64,000 bases of DNA from Arthrobacter sp. MMS18-M83 (GCF_026683955.1 NZ_CP113343.1:1674001-1738000), one strand, 5' to 3'; numbered from the stretch's first letter, positions 1 through 10,463 are shown. The notes: generated by a model from the sequence alone, not told the origin. Translations and numbers: made by a program.

Positions 1-921
1 CTGGAGCGCTTCGAACGGCTCTGCATAGCGGAAGGTGCCGCTGACGCCGTCGGGCCATGTCGTAAGAGGCAACAACTGGAAATGGTCTCCCCACACGGGG
101 TCGGGCGCCGTCACGCCCAGTTGGCTGGCCGGAAGATATCCGAAGCGCGGATAGAAATCAGCGCTGCCCAGCAAGGCGATGCCCGGTTCGCCCGCGTCCT
201 CGGCCCGTCGGGCGGTCTCCTTCAAGAGCGCAGATCCGATGCCGCGCCGCTGCAGGTGCGGCTGGACGCTGATGGGGCCGAGTCCCAAAAGTTCGAGATT
301 TCCGAGCCAAGCGCGGGTGCTGATGATGTGCCCCACGATCTCCCCGCCGATCTCGGCCACGATGCTGAACTCGGGAAGATACCCGTCGCAGTCGAATAGT
401 TCGCGCAACAGCTTCACTTCCGCCGGGATTCCTCCGACCGGCAGTCCGGTGACCGGGCTGATCGAGAACGCGCTGGCTGTCAGCTCCAGGATCTCCTCAC
501 GGTCAGCTGGCATCTCCGTCCGCAGGACCAGCCCTTGTGACAGCCGCTGCAGCACCTCCATGGCGTGCCCGCGTTCGGCGGATGGAACCAGCAGGTGGTC
601 GTGATGGAACCCTGCCAGGACGTTGCAGCTGATACCGGCTGCGGTCAGGGCGGAACTGACGGCTGCCGTCAGGCCCACCGCATCCAGCGCGGAGTGAATC
701 TGAAGGGTGATCCAGGCGGCCTCGAAGTCGTAGGACAGTCCGAGACGCTCGGCTTCCTCGCGGCGCACCACCACTGTGAGGCCCTCCGCTTCGCGGACAG
801 CGGCTTCGATGTTGCCCTCAAGCGGTTTGCCATGTGGCCACAACGCGTACACATAGTCGCCGTCGCGAACCACAGGGTGCATGGATGTCAGAAGGGTTGT
901 CAGATCGCTTTCGCCAGCCAT
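1..921 (-). CDS. ACT-domain / GNAT N-acetyltransferase fusion (3' end outside window)
   Basis: Reading on the minus strand from ATG at 921 gives 307 codons without a stop, so the C-terminus lies beyond base 1. Residues 1 to about 125 (MAGESDLTTLLTSM..., with AWITLQIHSALDAVGLTAA) resemble the short ACT-like domain proteins whose stand-alone members are annotated ACT_7. From about residue 135 a GNAT acyltransferase fold follows, with the acetyl-CoA loop visible as VQPHLQRRGIGSALL and then FYPRFGYLPA. GNAT enzymes move an acetyl group from acetyl-CoA to an amine; the substrate cannot be told here. The start is supported by a TAGACT box seven bases upstream and no Shine-Dalgarno. Both domains are clear; the fusion function is inference. 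Confidence 0.8.
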   Translation of the reverse strand, partial: MAGESDLTTLLTSMHPVVRDGDYVYALWPHGKPLEGNIEAAVREAEGLTVVVRREEAERLGLSYDFEAAWITLQIHSALDAVGLTAAVSSALTAAGISCNVLAGFHHDHLLVPSAERGHAMEVLQRLSQGLVLRTEMPADREEILELTASAFSISPVTGLPVGGIPAEVKLLRELFDCDGYLPEFSIVAEIGGEIVGHIISTRAWLGNLELLGLGPISVQPHLQRRGIGSALLKETARRAEDAGEPGIALLGSADFYPRFGYLPASQLGVTAPDPVWGDHFQLLPLTTWPDGVSGTFRYAEPFEALQ

Positions 922-928
922 GCTGACA

Positions 929-934
929 AGTCTA
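929..934 (-). promoter_or_regulatory. Leaderless -10 box for the ACT-GNAT gene
   Basis: On the minus strand TAGACT is followed by seven bases and then the ATG at 921, with no Shine-Dalgarno between. This is the geometry of an actinobacterial leaderless transcript. Confidence 0.5.
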
Positions 935-991
935 GGATGCGGAGTCGCTGACAGAACCGGCCCCGCCGTCGCGGAGGCCTGGACTTAACGG

Positions 992-1030
992 CGACGGCGG
1001 CCGCCTCCGGGTGGGAGACGGCCGCCGTCG
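992..1030 (-). terminator. Strong hairpin after ndh
   Basis: A perfect 12-bp stem (CGACGGCGGCCG at 992-1003 pairing with 1019-1030) and a 15-base loop sit 20 bases after the ndh stop. The minus strand has only a weak T-rich tail, so the rho-independent call is moderate. Confidence 0.6.
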
Positions 1031-1050
1031 TCAGGACTGCTTCGGTATCG

Positions 1051-2502
1051 CTACTTGGCGTCAGCCGTAACCGGGGCCTTGGCCTCGGCTGGCTCAGCAG
1101 CCGGAGCGGGAGCCGGCGCAGCAGCCGGCTTGGGGGCCGGGGTCGCTGCGGACACGAACGCGCCGCGCGGGTTGTCGAGGTCCATCAGCTGGGTGGTGTC
1201 GCGTCCCATGATCATGCCCAGGAGCCAGTTGAAGATGACACGGACCTTGCGCTCACCGGTGGGGATGGCCAAGCCGTGGTAGCCGCGGTGGGCCAGCCAG
1301 GCGAGACCGCCCTTGAGGCCGATCCGGCCCAGGAGGTTGATGTTGGCAACGCCCTTCCATTCGCCGAAACCGGCAACCGCACCGAGGTTCTTGTGCTTGT
1401 AATCGCCCATGGGTTTGTCCCAGCGGGAGGCCCACAAGTTCTTGGCGAGGCGCTTGGCCTGGCGGAGTGCGTGCTGGGCGTTCGGAACGCAGGTACCGTC
1501 CGGCAGGCCGCTGCCAGTGAGGTCCGGGACGGCGGCGATGTCGCCGGCGGCCCAGGCGTTGTCGATGATGCCTTCGTCGCCCGCGATGCGGAGGTCCGGC
1601 AGAACACGGACTCGTCCGCGGGGCTCCAGCGGGAAGTCGGTGGAACGGATCATCGGGTTGGCCTGCACACCTGCCGTCCACACGAGGGTGTCGGCTTCGA
1701 ATTCCTGGGCGGGAGTCTTGTCCGGCAGGTTGATGAGCTTCAGGCTACCCTCGGCGTTGTCGAGGGAGGTGTTGAGCAGGACCTCGATGCCGCGGCTGCG
1801 CAGGTGTTCAACTACCCATTCGGCCTGGGCAGCGGTGACCTCGGGCATGATGCGGCCCATGGCTTCGACGAGAACGAAGCGGATTTCTTCCTGGCGGATG
1901 CGGGAGTTGTTCTTGACGGCGGCGCGGGCGAGGTCTTCCATCTCGGTGATGCACTCGATACCGGCGAAGCCGCCACCCACAACCACGAAGGTCAGGGCCT
2001 TGGCTCGCTCAGCCGGGTCCGTCATGGTGGAGGCGACCTCGATGCGCTCGAGGACCTTGTTGCGTAGCGCTACTGCTTCTTCGATGGTCTTCAGGCCGAT
2101 GCCTTCATCGGCGAGGCCCTTGATCGGGAAGGTGCGGGTGATGGCGCCGGCGGCAACCACGACGTCGAAGTAAGGAATCTCGAAAGGCTCGCCACCGTCA
2201 GCCGGGGCAACAACTGCGGTCCGGTTCTGGTGGTCGATGCTGGTGACGCGGCCCTGGATGAGTTCCGTCTGCTTGAGGTGCTGGCGGTGGGAGACGACGG
2301 CGTGGCGTGCCTCGATGTTTCCGCCGGCCACTTCAGGGAGGAAGGGCTGGTAGGTCATGTAGGGAAGCGGATCAACGACGGTAACGATTCCGCCGGCATT
2401 CGCGATCTTCTTCTGCAGCTTGAGTGCTACGTACAGGCCGACGTATCCGCCGCCGACAACGAGAACACGGGGACGGTCAATGAGCTCAGGGGTGGTTGCC
2501 AT
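1051..2502 (-). CDS. ndh: Type II NADH dehydrogenase (NDH-2)
   Basis: This 483-residue flavoprotein oxidises NADH and reduces menaquinone at the inner face of the membrane without pumping protons. The N-terminal FAD Rossmann motif is VLVVGGGYVGLYVALKL (about residues 11-27). The NADH-binding motif VVVGGGFAGIE lies near residue 175, and the conserved WTAG follows near 275. The last 30 residues are an Ala/Pro-rich tail, a low-complexity extension not needed for the fold. The ATG at 2502 was chosen over an in-frame start 23 codons upstream because the protein homology begins there and a TACTCT box lies six bases before it. A strong hairpin follows the gene. The identification is secure; the role of the tail is unknown. 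Confidence 0.93.
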   Translation of the reverse strand: MATTPELIDRPRVLVVGGGYVGLYVALKLQKKIANAGGIVTVVDPLPYMTYQPFLPEVAGGNIEARHAVVSHRQHLKQTELIQGRVTSIDHQNRTAVVAPADGGEPFEIPYFDVVVAAGAITRTFPIKGLADEGIGLKTIEEAVALRNKVLERIEVASTMTDPAERAKALTFVVVGGGFAGIECITEMEDLARAAVKNNSRIRQEEIRFVLVEAMGRIMPEVTAAQAEWVVEHLRSRGIEVLLNTSLDNAEGSLKLINLPDKTPAQEFEADTLVWTAGVQANPMIRSTDFPLEPRGRVRVLPDLRIAGDEGIIDNAWAAGDIAAVPDLTGSGLPDGTCVPNAQHALRQAKRLAKNLWASRWDKPMGDYKHKNLGAVAGFGEWKGVANINLLGRIGLKGGLAWLAHRGYHGLAIPTGERKVRVIFNWLLGMIMGRDTTQLMDLDNPRGAFVSAATPAPKPAAAPAPAPAAEPAEAKAPVTADAK

Positions 2503-2508
2503 AAGAAT

Positions 2509-2514
2509 AGAGTA
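2509..2514 (-). promoter_or_regulatory. Leaderless -10 box for ndh
   Basis: TACTCT on the minus strand stands six bases before the ATG at 2502, with no Shine-Dalgarno. Confidence 0.5.
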
Positions 2515-2574
2515 CAGCACCTTGTGAAAATCTTCACTAACTATTTCCCGGCGCCGCCGCACCGGCGCCACGGG

Positions 2575-3965
2575 CTATTTCGGGGTACTCGGATCCACAA
2601 CGTCTGCCGCGCCAGTGGCTGGTTCTTCGGGCAGTTCCGGACTGCTCCGGTAGGCGCGCCTCAATTGGACCGAGGCGCCCGCGACGATGGCCACGAAGAG
2701 CGATCCGAAGCCGATGACCACCGCAGCGGGAACGGCTGTGTCCGCCTGGGAGGGCGCCTTCGCCACGGGAACCGTGGGATCCGCCAAGGTGGCTGCGGGG
2801 CTGCTGGGCTTGGACACCGGCTCTGGTGTGGGGCTACTGAGGTCCCCGCGTCGATGGACCCGGATCCAGTCCACGATGGAACCCACCGGATTGCTCGTTG
2901 CCTCGGGCACATCGGCTTTCAATGCCGCTTCGGCGTTGAGAATGCCGTAGCCATAGATGGGGTCCTTGCCAGGCGCTCCAGCGTCCTCTGCCGTGGACAC
3001 AATCCGGTTGATGACCTGCTTGGCGCTCATATCCGGCCATTTCGAACGGATCAGGGCCGCGACACCGGAGACAAGGGGCGCGGAGCCGGAGGTTCCGGCC
3101 CAGTCTTCATAGCTCCCCCGGGCAGGCCGCCCACCAGCTTTTCCGCGGGCGCGGAGATGCCGATGCTGATCCCCTGCGAAGAAGCATCGACGCTGGCCGT
3201 ACGGTTTCGGTCAAGGCCTGCCACGGTCAATACGCCGGGAATCGTGGCCGGCGCGCCCACCTGGACGTTCCCGCCAATGCGGTTGCCCGCCGCGGCCACG
3301 ATCACCACGTCCTTCTGTTCGGCATAGAGGAACGCCGCATCCCAACTCTGGGGCCAATCCGGCGAGGTGCTCCCGAGGGAAATGTTGATGACTTTGGCAC
3401 CGTTGTCCACCGCCCACCGCACAGCCTGCGGAATCTGCTCCTGGTCTGTCTTTCCGGCAGGGTTCGGCGAACCGAGCCAAGCCGAGACAGACAGGATCTC
3501 GGCCTCGGGGGCGACGCCGACGATTCCGTCCGGGCCAATGGATCCGGAGGAGGGCGAGGGCGAGGGCGAGGGCGACGGAGACGCCGAAGGGCTGGCTGAA
3601 GCGTGTCCACGGCCAGCCAGGAGCGTAGCGACGAGGGTCCCGTGCTCGGGTTTGGCGCCGATGCTCTTCTGCCCGTTTGGATCGCCCGAACCGGAAACGT
3701 CAGTTCCGCCGACTACGGCACCCTTGAGATCGGGGTGTTGCCCGTCTACCCCGCTGTCAATGATGGCCACTTTCACCCCGGCGCCCTTGGATACCTGCCA
3801 GGCAGCGGAGATGCCGTATTCGTTGAGCCAGTATTCCTTGTCCCGCCAGGAGTCGGCGAACGCCGCAGGCGCAGCCAGCAGGGCCCCTGCCAGGCTTCCC
3901 CCGGCCAACATGGCGGCCAGCGCGGCCGATGCGGTTCGGCGGCGCCAACGGTGCGGCAGCGTCAT
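2575..3965 (-). pseudogene. Mycosin-like subtilisin-family (S8) peptidase, frameshifted
   Basis: The 5' part (3965 to about 3120) encodes a signal peptide (MTLPHRWRRRTASAALAAML...), the catalytic Asp in VAIIDSGVDGQHPDL and the catalytic His in EHGTLVATLLAGR. A Ser/Pro repeat insert (SPSPSPSPSP, near residue 140) and the oxyanion-type AAAGN follow. The Ser motif GTSGSAP is in another frame. Adding one base to the C run at 3115-3119 joins LPGG to SYEDWAGTSGSAPLVSG and onward to the stop at 2575. That restored C-terminus carries a single transmembrane helix (near VVIGFGSLFVAIVAG) and a short tail, the layout of the membrane-anchored mycosins (MycP) of type VII secretion and relatives. The ATG overlaps the ppx stop (TGATG), implying translational coupling. 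As written the product lacks its nucleophile. A sequencing error in the homopolymer is a real alternative. Confidence 0.8.
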
Positions 3966-4912
3966 CAGCGAATACTCAGCGCGATGCCGTCGAGGATGTC
4001 ATGCTCGCTGGAGGTGGCCACGCTGATGGATCCATCCCCGAGCTCAGCCAGGCGCTGGAGTATGCGGCGCCATACGAGTGCTCCGGCTCCGATGACGTCG
4101 ACACGCCCGGGGTGCATGTAGGGCAGCCGGGCCCGCTCTTCGCGGCTCATTTCCAGCAGGCTCGTGGCGGCGTCGCTGATGGTCTCCAGATCCAGGCTGG
4201 CGCCGTGGATCAGTGCGGGATCGTACTCGCTCAGGCCCAGGGCGTGTGCCGTGATGGTGGTGATGGAACCCGCAACACCCACGACGGCGGTGGCCCGGCC
4301 CAGCGGGACCGTTCGGCCGGCGAGGTCAATGGCTGCGTCGACATCGGCTTCCGCGGCGGCGATCTGCTCCGGCGTCGGGGGGTCGTTGCGGAGGTGGCGT
4401 TCGGTCAGCCGCACGCAGCCGATATCAACGGATTTGGCGGCAATGACGCCATCGGAGTCTCCAAGGACGAACTCGGTGCTTCCACCGCCGAGGTCCACGA
4501 CGAGCAGCGGATCCTTGCCACGCGAAGGAAGCACGCTGCTTGCCCCGGCGAAGGACAGGGCGGCTTCTTCATCGCCTGAGATGACCTCGGGTTCGACCCC
4601 CAGCAGGTCCCGTATGCCGTCAACGAAGACGTCCCGGTTGCGAGCGTCGCGGCTGGCGGATGTCGCCACGAAGCGGACACTCCCTACACCGTGATGGCGG
4701 ATCAGTTCGGCGTAGTCGCCCGTTGCCGCAAAGGTGCGTTCGAGCGCCTCAGGGGCAAGTTCGCCGGTGGCGTCCACTCCTTGACCGAGGCGAACCACGC
4801 GCATCTCGCGGACAATGTCGCGCAGCGGAGACCCCGCATCGGCACCGCTGGCGTCCGCGATGAGGAGGCGAATCGAATTAGTGCCACAATCGATGGCGGC
4901 TACGCGGCTCAT
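3965..4912 (-). CDS. Ppx/GppA family exopolyphosphatase / pppGpp phosphohydrolase
   Basis: This 315-residue member of the ASKHA (actin-like ATPase) superfamily removes terminal phosphate from polyphosphate or pppGpp. The first phosphate loop is AAIDCGTNSIRLLIAD (residues 5-20). The second is LLVVDLGGGSTEF near residue 140, and an adenosine-like motif follows with VIGAGALVWRRIL near the end. At about 300 residues it is the short actinobacterial form lacking the C-terminal HD-like domain of E. coli Ppx. The ATG at 4912 overlaps the DUF501 stop, so an in-frame start 62 codons upstream was rejected. It sits in the run eno, FtsB-like, DUF501, ppx, peptidase, all on one strand with tiny gaps. Confidence 0.9.
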   Translation of the reverse strand: MSRVAAIDCGTNSIRLLIADASGADAGSPLRDIVREMRVVRLGQGVDATGELAPEALERTFAATGDYAELIRHHGVGSVRFVATSASRDARNRDVFVDGIRDLLGVEPEVISGDEEAALSFAGASSVLPSRGKDPLLVVDLGGGSTEFVLGDSDGVIAAKSVDIGCVRLTERHLRNDPPTPEQIAAAEADVDAAIDLAGRTVPLGRATAVVGVAGSITTITAHALGLSEYDPALIHGASLDLETISDAATSLLEMSREERARLPYMHPGRVDVIGAGALVWRRILQRLAELGDGSISVATSSEHDILDGIALSIR

Positions 4913-5619
4913 GCGTCGTGCTCCCCTGCAATCGGCTCGTCCGAAAATGCATCGGCGGTCTTGGACTTGCGGACAGGTGCCGGACGGCCCACGATGTCCG
5001 GAAGCCCCTGCGGGCCGTGGCGACTGAGGTCCTTGGACGGGGCCTCGCCCGCGCTGTCCCAAGCGCCGTCGCAGTAGCAGCGGTCCGCGGTCCACCATTC
5101 GCTGATCGCTTCAATGGCCTCGTCGCCGAGCGGATTGACTCCGGGGCCGGCTGCCAGGGAATGGCCAACCAAGACGTGGAGGCATTTGACGCGCGTGGGC
5201 ATTCCGCCGGCGGAGACCCCCGCGATCTCCGGGACAGGTCCAGTCCCGGCACGTCCGGCAATTTCGTCACGCGCGCGAAGATAGGCCTCGTGGGCGCCCT
5301 GGTAGGCCGTTGCCAAGGGCTTGTCTGCCGTGAGCCGTTCATTCATTTCATTCATGAGCCCGCCCGCTTCCAGCCGCGACACTGCGGCGGTAATGACGGG
5401 GTGCGTCAGGTAGAACGTCGTCGGAAACGGTGTGCCATTGCTCAAACGCGGAGCAGTCGCCGCGACCAACGGGTTGCCGCACACGCAGCGGGCGGGGATT
5501 TCGACAACGTCGCGGACAGGCCGTCCGAGCTGGCGGCTGAGTACTTCCAGGTCGTGAGCTGATGGCTTGCGGGACTCCTGCGATGCAGGTGCCGAGTTGT
5601 TTTCCACTGGCGCTGCCAT
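4909..5619 (-). CDS. DUF501 domain protein
   Basis: A 236-residue cytoplasmic protein of unknown function. The DUF501 core begins near residue 24 with LSRQLGRPVRDVVEIPARC. It continues through the cysteine-containing CVCGNPLV and the FPTTFYLTHP segment, and ends with KCLHVLVGHSLA and WWTADRCYCDGAWD. The family is typical of Actinobacteria and consistently neighbours the FtsB-like protein, enolase and Ppx/GppA, as here. The conserved cysteines suggest metal binding, but that is inference. It overlaps ppx by 4 bases (ATGA), so the two are probably translationally coupled. Confidence 0.9.
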   Translation of the reverse strand: MAAPVENNSAPASQESRKPSAHDLEVLSRQLGRPVRDVVEIPARCVCGNPLVAATAPRLSNGTPFPTTFYLTHPVITAAVSRLEAGGLMNEMNERLTADKPLATAYQGAHEAYLRARDEIAGRAGTGPVPEIAGVSAGGMPTRVKCLHVLVGHSLAAGPGVNPLGDEAIEAISEWWTADRCYCDGAWDSAGEAPSKDLSRHGPQGLPDIVGRPAPVRKSKTADAFSDEPIAGEHDA

Positions 5620-5676
5620 CCTTCCTGCCCTGTTTTGGCCGTGCCTATCAGGGCGCGACGGCGGCGGGCACCGCGT

Positions 5677-6315
5677 CTAGTCTGTTGCCGAGCGTCTGAT
5701 GGATTCCCACAGCCCATCCACCCACGGCAGATTGGCGGGGCTTCCGGAAGCTCCTGAGCCGGTGCGTCCGCCCGGTGTGCCGGCGGGAACTCCGCCGCCA
5801 AACACCCAGTAGCCTGCTTCACCCGGCATAACCATGTTAATGCGGTCGCGGGCCTGTTGTTTCACGTAGTTGGGGTCCTGCCAGCGGGTGATCTGCTTCT
5901 TGAGGCCTGCTTGCTCGGCCTGCTTGCTCGCGATGTCGGCCTCCAGGGCGGAGATTTCCGCCTTTTTTTCCAGGAAAATCTTGACCGTGGGCGCGAGCAT
6001 GATGGTGATCGCGACCATCACCACGGCGAGTGCAAGCATGCGCCCTGAGAAGGCCTTTGCGGGCACGGGGCCGGTCGCTTTGTCCTTGCCGGGGTGGGCC
6101 TTTGAGGCAGGCTTGGGTTTGCTTTGGGCGCTGCCTTCGGGCTTGGCGGTGGACGACGTCTTGGAACCAGCGTGAGCCGGGGCCTCCTGCGGCGTAGGCG
6201 TTGCCTTACGGGACTCGCCGAAGTCGGCACGGATGACATGGCCGCCGTCAGGGTTCTTTTGGGGCGACCGCCCCAGTGCGTCGGCTCGGGGGACCTTGGG
6301 ACGGCGGGTGGCCAT
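5677..6315 (-). CDS. FtsB/DivIC-type septum formation initiator
   Basis: A 212-residue bitopic division protein. A long charged, Pro/Ala/Lys-rich cytoplasmic segment (residues 1 to about 95) precedes one transmembrane helix (MLALAVVMVAITIMLAP). A heptad coiled coil follows (EKKAEISALEADIASKQAEQ), then the family-typical WQDPNYVKQQARDRINMVMPGE motif that ends the DivIC domain. The protein is expected to bridge FtsQ- and FtsL-like partners at the septum. Position directly after eno and before DUF501 matches the usual actinobacterial order. The long N-terminal extension is usual for actinobacterial members and differs from the short E. coli FtsB. Confidence 0.9.
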   Translation of the reverse strand: MATRRPKVPRADALGRSPQKNPDGGHVIRADFGESRKATPTPQEAPAHAGSKTSSTAKPEGSAQSKPKPASKAHPGKDKATGPVPAKAFSGRMLALAVVMVAITIMLAPTVKIFLEKKAEISALEADIASKQAEQAGLKKQITRWQDPNYVKQQARDRINMVMPGEAGYWVFGGGVPAGTPGGRTGSGASGSPANLPWVDGLWESIRRSATD

Positions 6316-6473
6316 GACACTCCTGTAATGCCTGGTGCTTGCCTGGCGGGTTGCTGCGCTTTGTCTGCCTCATGGAGCCTGCGGTCTTGCCGAAGTGCTC
6401 TCACGTTTCGTTAAACAGAACCGGTGGCTACGGTCTTTCCACCATAGCCACCGGTCAGCTGTTTCAACGGATA

Positions 6474-7790
<1,317 letters not shown>

Positions 7791-7874
7791 CTAGAGGGAA
7801 ATTCTCGACGTCCTCGTCGCCACTAGCCTAGTCGAGAGCTGCCAACGTTACGGAACAGCGTCGGACCCCTCACG

Positions 7875-8537
7875 TTATGTGGCTCCGCCGTCGCGTCCTT
7901 GGTAGCGGCGGACAGCGGCACGCAAGGCCCGTTCGGCGTCGAATCCCTTTTCTTTCGAGCCCGCGACGACGGCAAGCAGTAAGTCTCCAAGCGCAGCTTC
8001 CGAGTCTGGAACCTCCACCGCCGCAACCGGGCGGCCAGGCCGTTCCGGACCGCCTGAGCGAGCAGCGCGCTCGGCACGGTCAAGGGACTTCTGCGCCAAG
8101 GCTAGGGCCGGAAGGTGGGGTGGAATGCCTTCGAAGGGATCCGAGCGCTCGGGCTTTTCGGCCTTCTTCACTGCATCCCACTTTTCGACAATCTCCTCCA
8201 CGGTGGCCGGGAAGGAATCCTGCAAGGATCCGTCCGGCCTGAAGACATGGGGGTTGCGCCGCACCATCTTCTCTGTAATGGCGCGCGCGACGTCGTCGAA
8301 CGTGAACCGTCCTTGCTCCTCGGCGAGCCGGGCGTGGAGCACCACTTGAAGCAGCACATCGCCCAGCTCGCCGCGAAGTTCATCCGAAGTATCGGAGCCG
8401 GAGGCCCCCGCCTCGATCGAGTCGACCACCTCGTACGCTTCCTCGATCAAGTACTCGACCAGGGATTCGTGGGTCAGCGCACCCATCCAGGGACAGTGCT
8501 CGCGCAAAGAGGCGATCTTTTGCACAAGCACCGTCAT
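7875..8537 (-). CDS. mazG: MazG-family nucleoside triphosphate pyrophosphohydrolase
   Basis: A 220-residue all-alpha NTP pyrophosphatase that hydrolyses (d)NTPs to NMP and PPi, a house-cleaning function. The single MazG domain shows CPWMGALTHESLVEYLIEEAYEVVDSI, the EExxE metal-binding helix, then ELRGELGDVLLQVVLHARLAEE. E. coli MazG has two such domains; here only the N-terminal one is complete, and the C-terminal part (GDLLLAVVAGSKEKGFDAERALRAA) is a short remnant. The ATG at 8537 was preferred; an in-frame TTG at 8579 would overlap the add stop by 8 bases and is possible. It is probably co-transcribed with adenosine deaminase. Confidence 0.88.
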   Translation of the reverse strand: MTVLVQKIASLREHCPWMGALTHESLVEYLIEEAYEVVDSIEAGASGSDTSDELRGELGDVLLQVVLHARLAEEQGRFTFDDVARAITEKMVRRNPHVFRPDGSLQDSFPATVEEIVEKWDAVKKAEKPERSDPFEGIPPHLPALALAQKSLDRAERAARSGGPERPGRPVAAVEVPDSEAALGDLLLAVVAGSKEKGFDAERALRAAVRRYQGRDGGAT

Positions 8538-8571
8538 GGGACTTCCGGAGGCCGCGCCTGCAAGAGTTTGC

Positions 8572-9726
8572 TCAGGCAAGGTTGGCGTAGGCGTCGTTGA
8601 TGTACTCCACCAACGCTTCTTTTTCGTCCAACGGCAGGAACGACGACTCGGCCGCGTTAAGGGTCAGTTCCAGGAGGTCGTCGAGATCGTAGTCGAAGGT
8701 CTCCACGAGAAGCTCGAACTCGTCGGTGAGCGTGACGCCGCTCATGAGCCGGTTGTCAGTGTTGATGGTGACGTTGAAGCCCAGCTGGTAGAGCATGTCC
8801 AACGGGTGGTTCTCGATTCCTTCGCCGAAGTTCGCGATCGCTCCGGTCTGCAGGTTGGACGAGGGGCAGATTTCCAGCGCAATTCCGCGGTCGCGGACCC
8901 AGCCGGCCACCTCACCCAAGGTGACCATGCCAACGGTGTCATCGGAGTCGTCGTCGGCTTCTTCGCCCTCGGCATCTTCGTATTCAACGGTGATGTCCTC
9001 GGCGATACGGACGCCGTGACCCAAGCGCAGGGCGCGCCCGTCCACCAGGGCGGACTGGATGCTGTCCAGGCCTGCTGCTTCGCCGGCGTGCACGGTAGCC
9101 GGGAAGTTGTGTTCTGCGAGGTAGGTGAAAGCGTCCTTGAAACGGGAAGGCAGGAAGCCAGCTTCGGCTCCGGCGATGTCGAAACCGACCGCGCCGTTGT
9201 GCCGGTGCCGCACGGCGAGCTCGGCGATCTCCTGGCCGCGGTCCGCGTGGCGCATCGCCGTGATGAGCTGGCCCACCTGGATCTGGCGGCCGGACTCCTC
9301 AACGGCATCCACGCCGGCGTCGAGCCCTTCCTGGACAGCGTCCACAACCTCGTCCAAGGTGAGGCCCTTCTGCAGGTGCTGCTCAGGTGCCCAGCGGATC
9401 TCGCCGTACACAACGCCGTCGTCCGCCAAGTCCTCCACGAACTCCTTGGCGACCCGCGCCAGGCCTTCCTTGGTCTGCATGACGGCAATCGTGTGGTCAA
9501 AGGTTTCGAGATAACGGACCAAGGAACCGGAATCTGCGGACTCCCGGAACCACTGGCCAAGAGCTACAGGATCCGTGGAAGGCAGGGTGTGGCCGACGGC
9601 ATCCGCCAGCTCGATGATGGTGGCCGGGCGCAGTCCCCCGTCCAAATGGTCGTGAAGGGAAACCTTCGGGAGGCTCTTCAGGTCGAAATCAAGGGCAGGG
9701 GCGGCATCAACAATAGGCTCAGTCAC
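8572..9726 (-). CDS. add: Adenosine deaminase
   Basis: A 384-residue TIM-barrel amidohydrolase converting adenosine to inosine in purine salvage. The zinc-binding HDHLDGG is at about residues 25-31. The catalytic HAGEAAG, then LGHGVRIAED, CPSSNLQTGA and NTDNRLMSG follow in the usual order. An acidic stretch (EDAEGEEADDDSDD) near residue 260 is an insertion not essential to the fold. The start is GTG at 9726, with TAGAGT seven bases upstream and no Shine-Dalgarno, so the message is probably leaderless. It lies a few genes downstream of the nucleoside uptake operon. Confidence 0.96.
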   Translation of the reverse strand: MTEPIVDAAPALDFDLKSLPKVSLHDHLDGGLRPATIIELADAVGHTLPSTDPVALGQWFRESADSGSLVRYLETFDHTIAVMQTKEGLARVAKEFVEDLADDGVVYGEIRWAPEQHLQKGLTLDEVVDAVQEGLDAGVDAVEESGRQIQVGQLITAMRHADRGQEIAELAVRHRHNGAVGFDIAGAEAGFLPSRFKDAFTYLAEHNFPATVHAGEAAGLDSIQSALVDGRALRLGHGVRIAEDITVEYEDAEGEEADDDSDDTVGMVTLGEVAGWVRDRGIALEICPSSNLQTGAIANFGEGIENHPLDMLYQLGFNVTINTDNRLMSGVTLTDEFELLVETFDYDLDDLLELTLNAAESSFLPLDEKEALVEYINDAYANLA

Positions 9727-9733
9727 GTGTCCA

Positions 9734-9739
9734 ACTCTA
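9734..9739 (-). promoter_or_regulatory. Leaderless -10 box for add
   Basis: TAGAGT on the minus strand lies seven bases before the GTG at 9726. Confidence 0.5.
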
Positions 9740-9755
9740 GGGGGACGGAAGGAGC

Positions 9756-10463
9756 TTAGCCAGCAGGGTTTGAGCGCTCGACGCCGGCAATCGCCTTGAC
9801 TGCGGTACCTGAATCTGCCGCGGCTGCTTCCGCGGAAGCTGCTTCCTTCTTCTCAGCATCCTTCTTCTCAAGGTGCTTGTGCCACCAACGGAGGGTGTGG
9901 TCCACAATGACACCGAGCACCACGGCGAACGCCACGGCAATCCCCACGCCGAGCAGCGGGTTGTTGTGCACCCAGTGGCCGGCCAGCGATCCAATCCCGA
10001 TCGAATATCCTACCCAGGTGAAGCAGGCGAAGGCATCCAGCCAGAAGAAGGTCTTGTGGCGGAACCCGGTTTGTCCAGCGACGTAGTTCACTGCCACACG
10101 GCCCCACGGAATATACCGTGCGGTGAAGATGAGCACGGCGCCGCGTTTGTCCAGCTCGTAGTGTGCCCAGGCGAACATCTTCCGGACCTTCGGCTTGCGC
10201 ATCCATTTCCAGCGGTCCAAGCCGATCTTGCGGCCCAGCATGTAGGCCGTGTTGTCGCCGGCCATGGCCCCGACCAGCGCCGTAGCGCCGAGGATCCACA
10301 GATTGGGCTCGCCCCGGTGCATTGCTAAGGCCGAGAGCCCCACGATCGCGGTCTCACTGGGAAGGATCGTGGCAAAGCCGTCGATGAAGAAGAAAACCAG
10401 GAGCACCGGGTAGATCCACGGTTGCCCGGCGGCGTGCTCGAGCATGTGGTTCATGAATTCCAC
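9756..10463 (-). CDS. DedA-family (SNARE-associated/VTT) membrane protein, copy 1
   Basis: About 235 residues with several hydrophobic helices. The DedA/VTT signature is visible: FIDGFATILPSETAIVGLSAL early, GAMAGDNTAYMLGRKIG in the middle, then FTARYIPWGRVAVNYVAGQTGF. DedA proteins are implicated in lipid-carrier scrambling and membrane homeostasis. The C-terminus is an Ala/Lys/Glu-rich cytoplasmic tail. The start is uncertain: GTG at 10463 has GAGGAG about ten bases upstream, and an in-frame TTG at 10481 is possible. The next gene upstream is a second DedA paralogue; the two share order of motifs but little sequence outside them. Confidence 0.88.
   Translation of the reverse strand: MEFMNHMLEHAAGQPWIYPVLLVFFFIDGFATILPSETAIVGLSALAMHRGEPNLWILGATALVGAMAGDNTAYMLGRKIGLDRWKWMRKPKVRKMFAWAHYELDKRGAVLIFTARYIPWGRVAVNYVAGQTGFRHKTFFWLDAFACFTWVGYSIGIGSLAGHWVHNNPLLGVGIAVAFAVVLGVIVDHTLRWWHKHLEKKDAEKKEAASAEAAAADSGTAVKAIAGVERSNPAG

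Noticed and set aside
2575..3030. The C-terminal part of the S8 peptidase as a separate small membrane protein
   Set aside because: It starts mid-domain at SAKQVINRIV, has no Shine-Dalgarno and joins the upstream part if one base is added.
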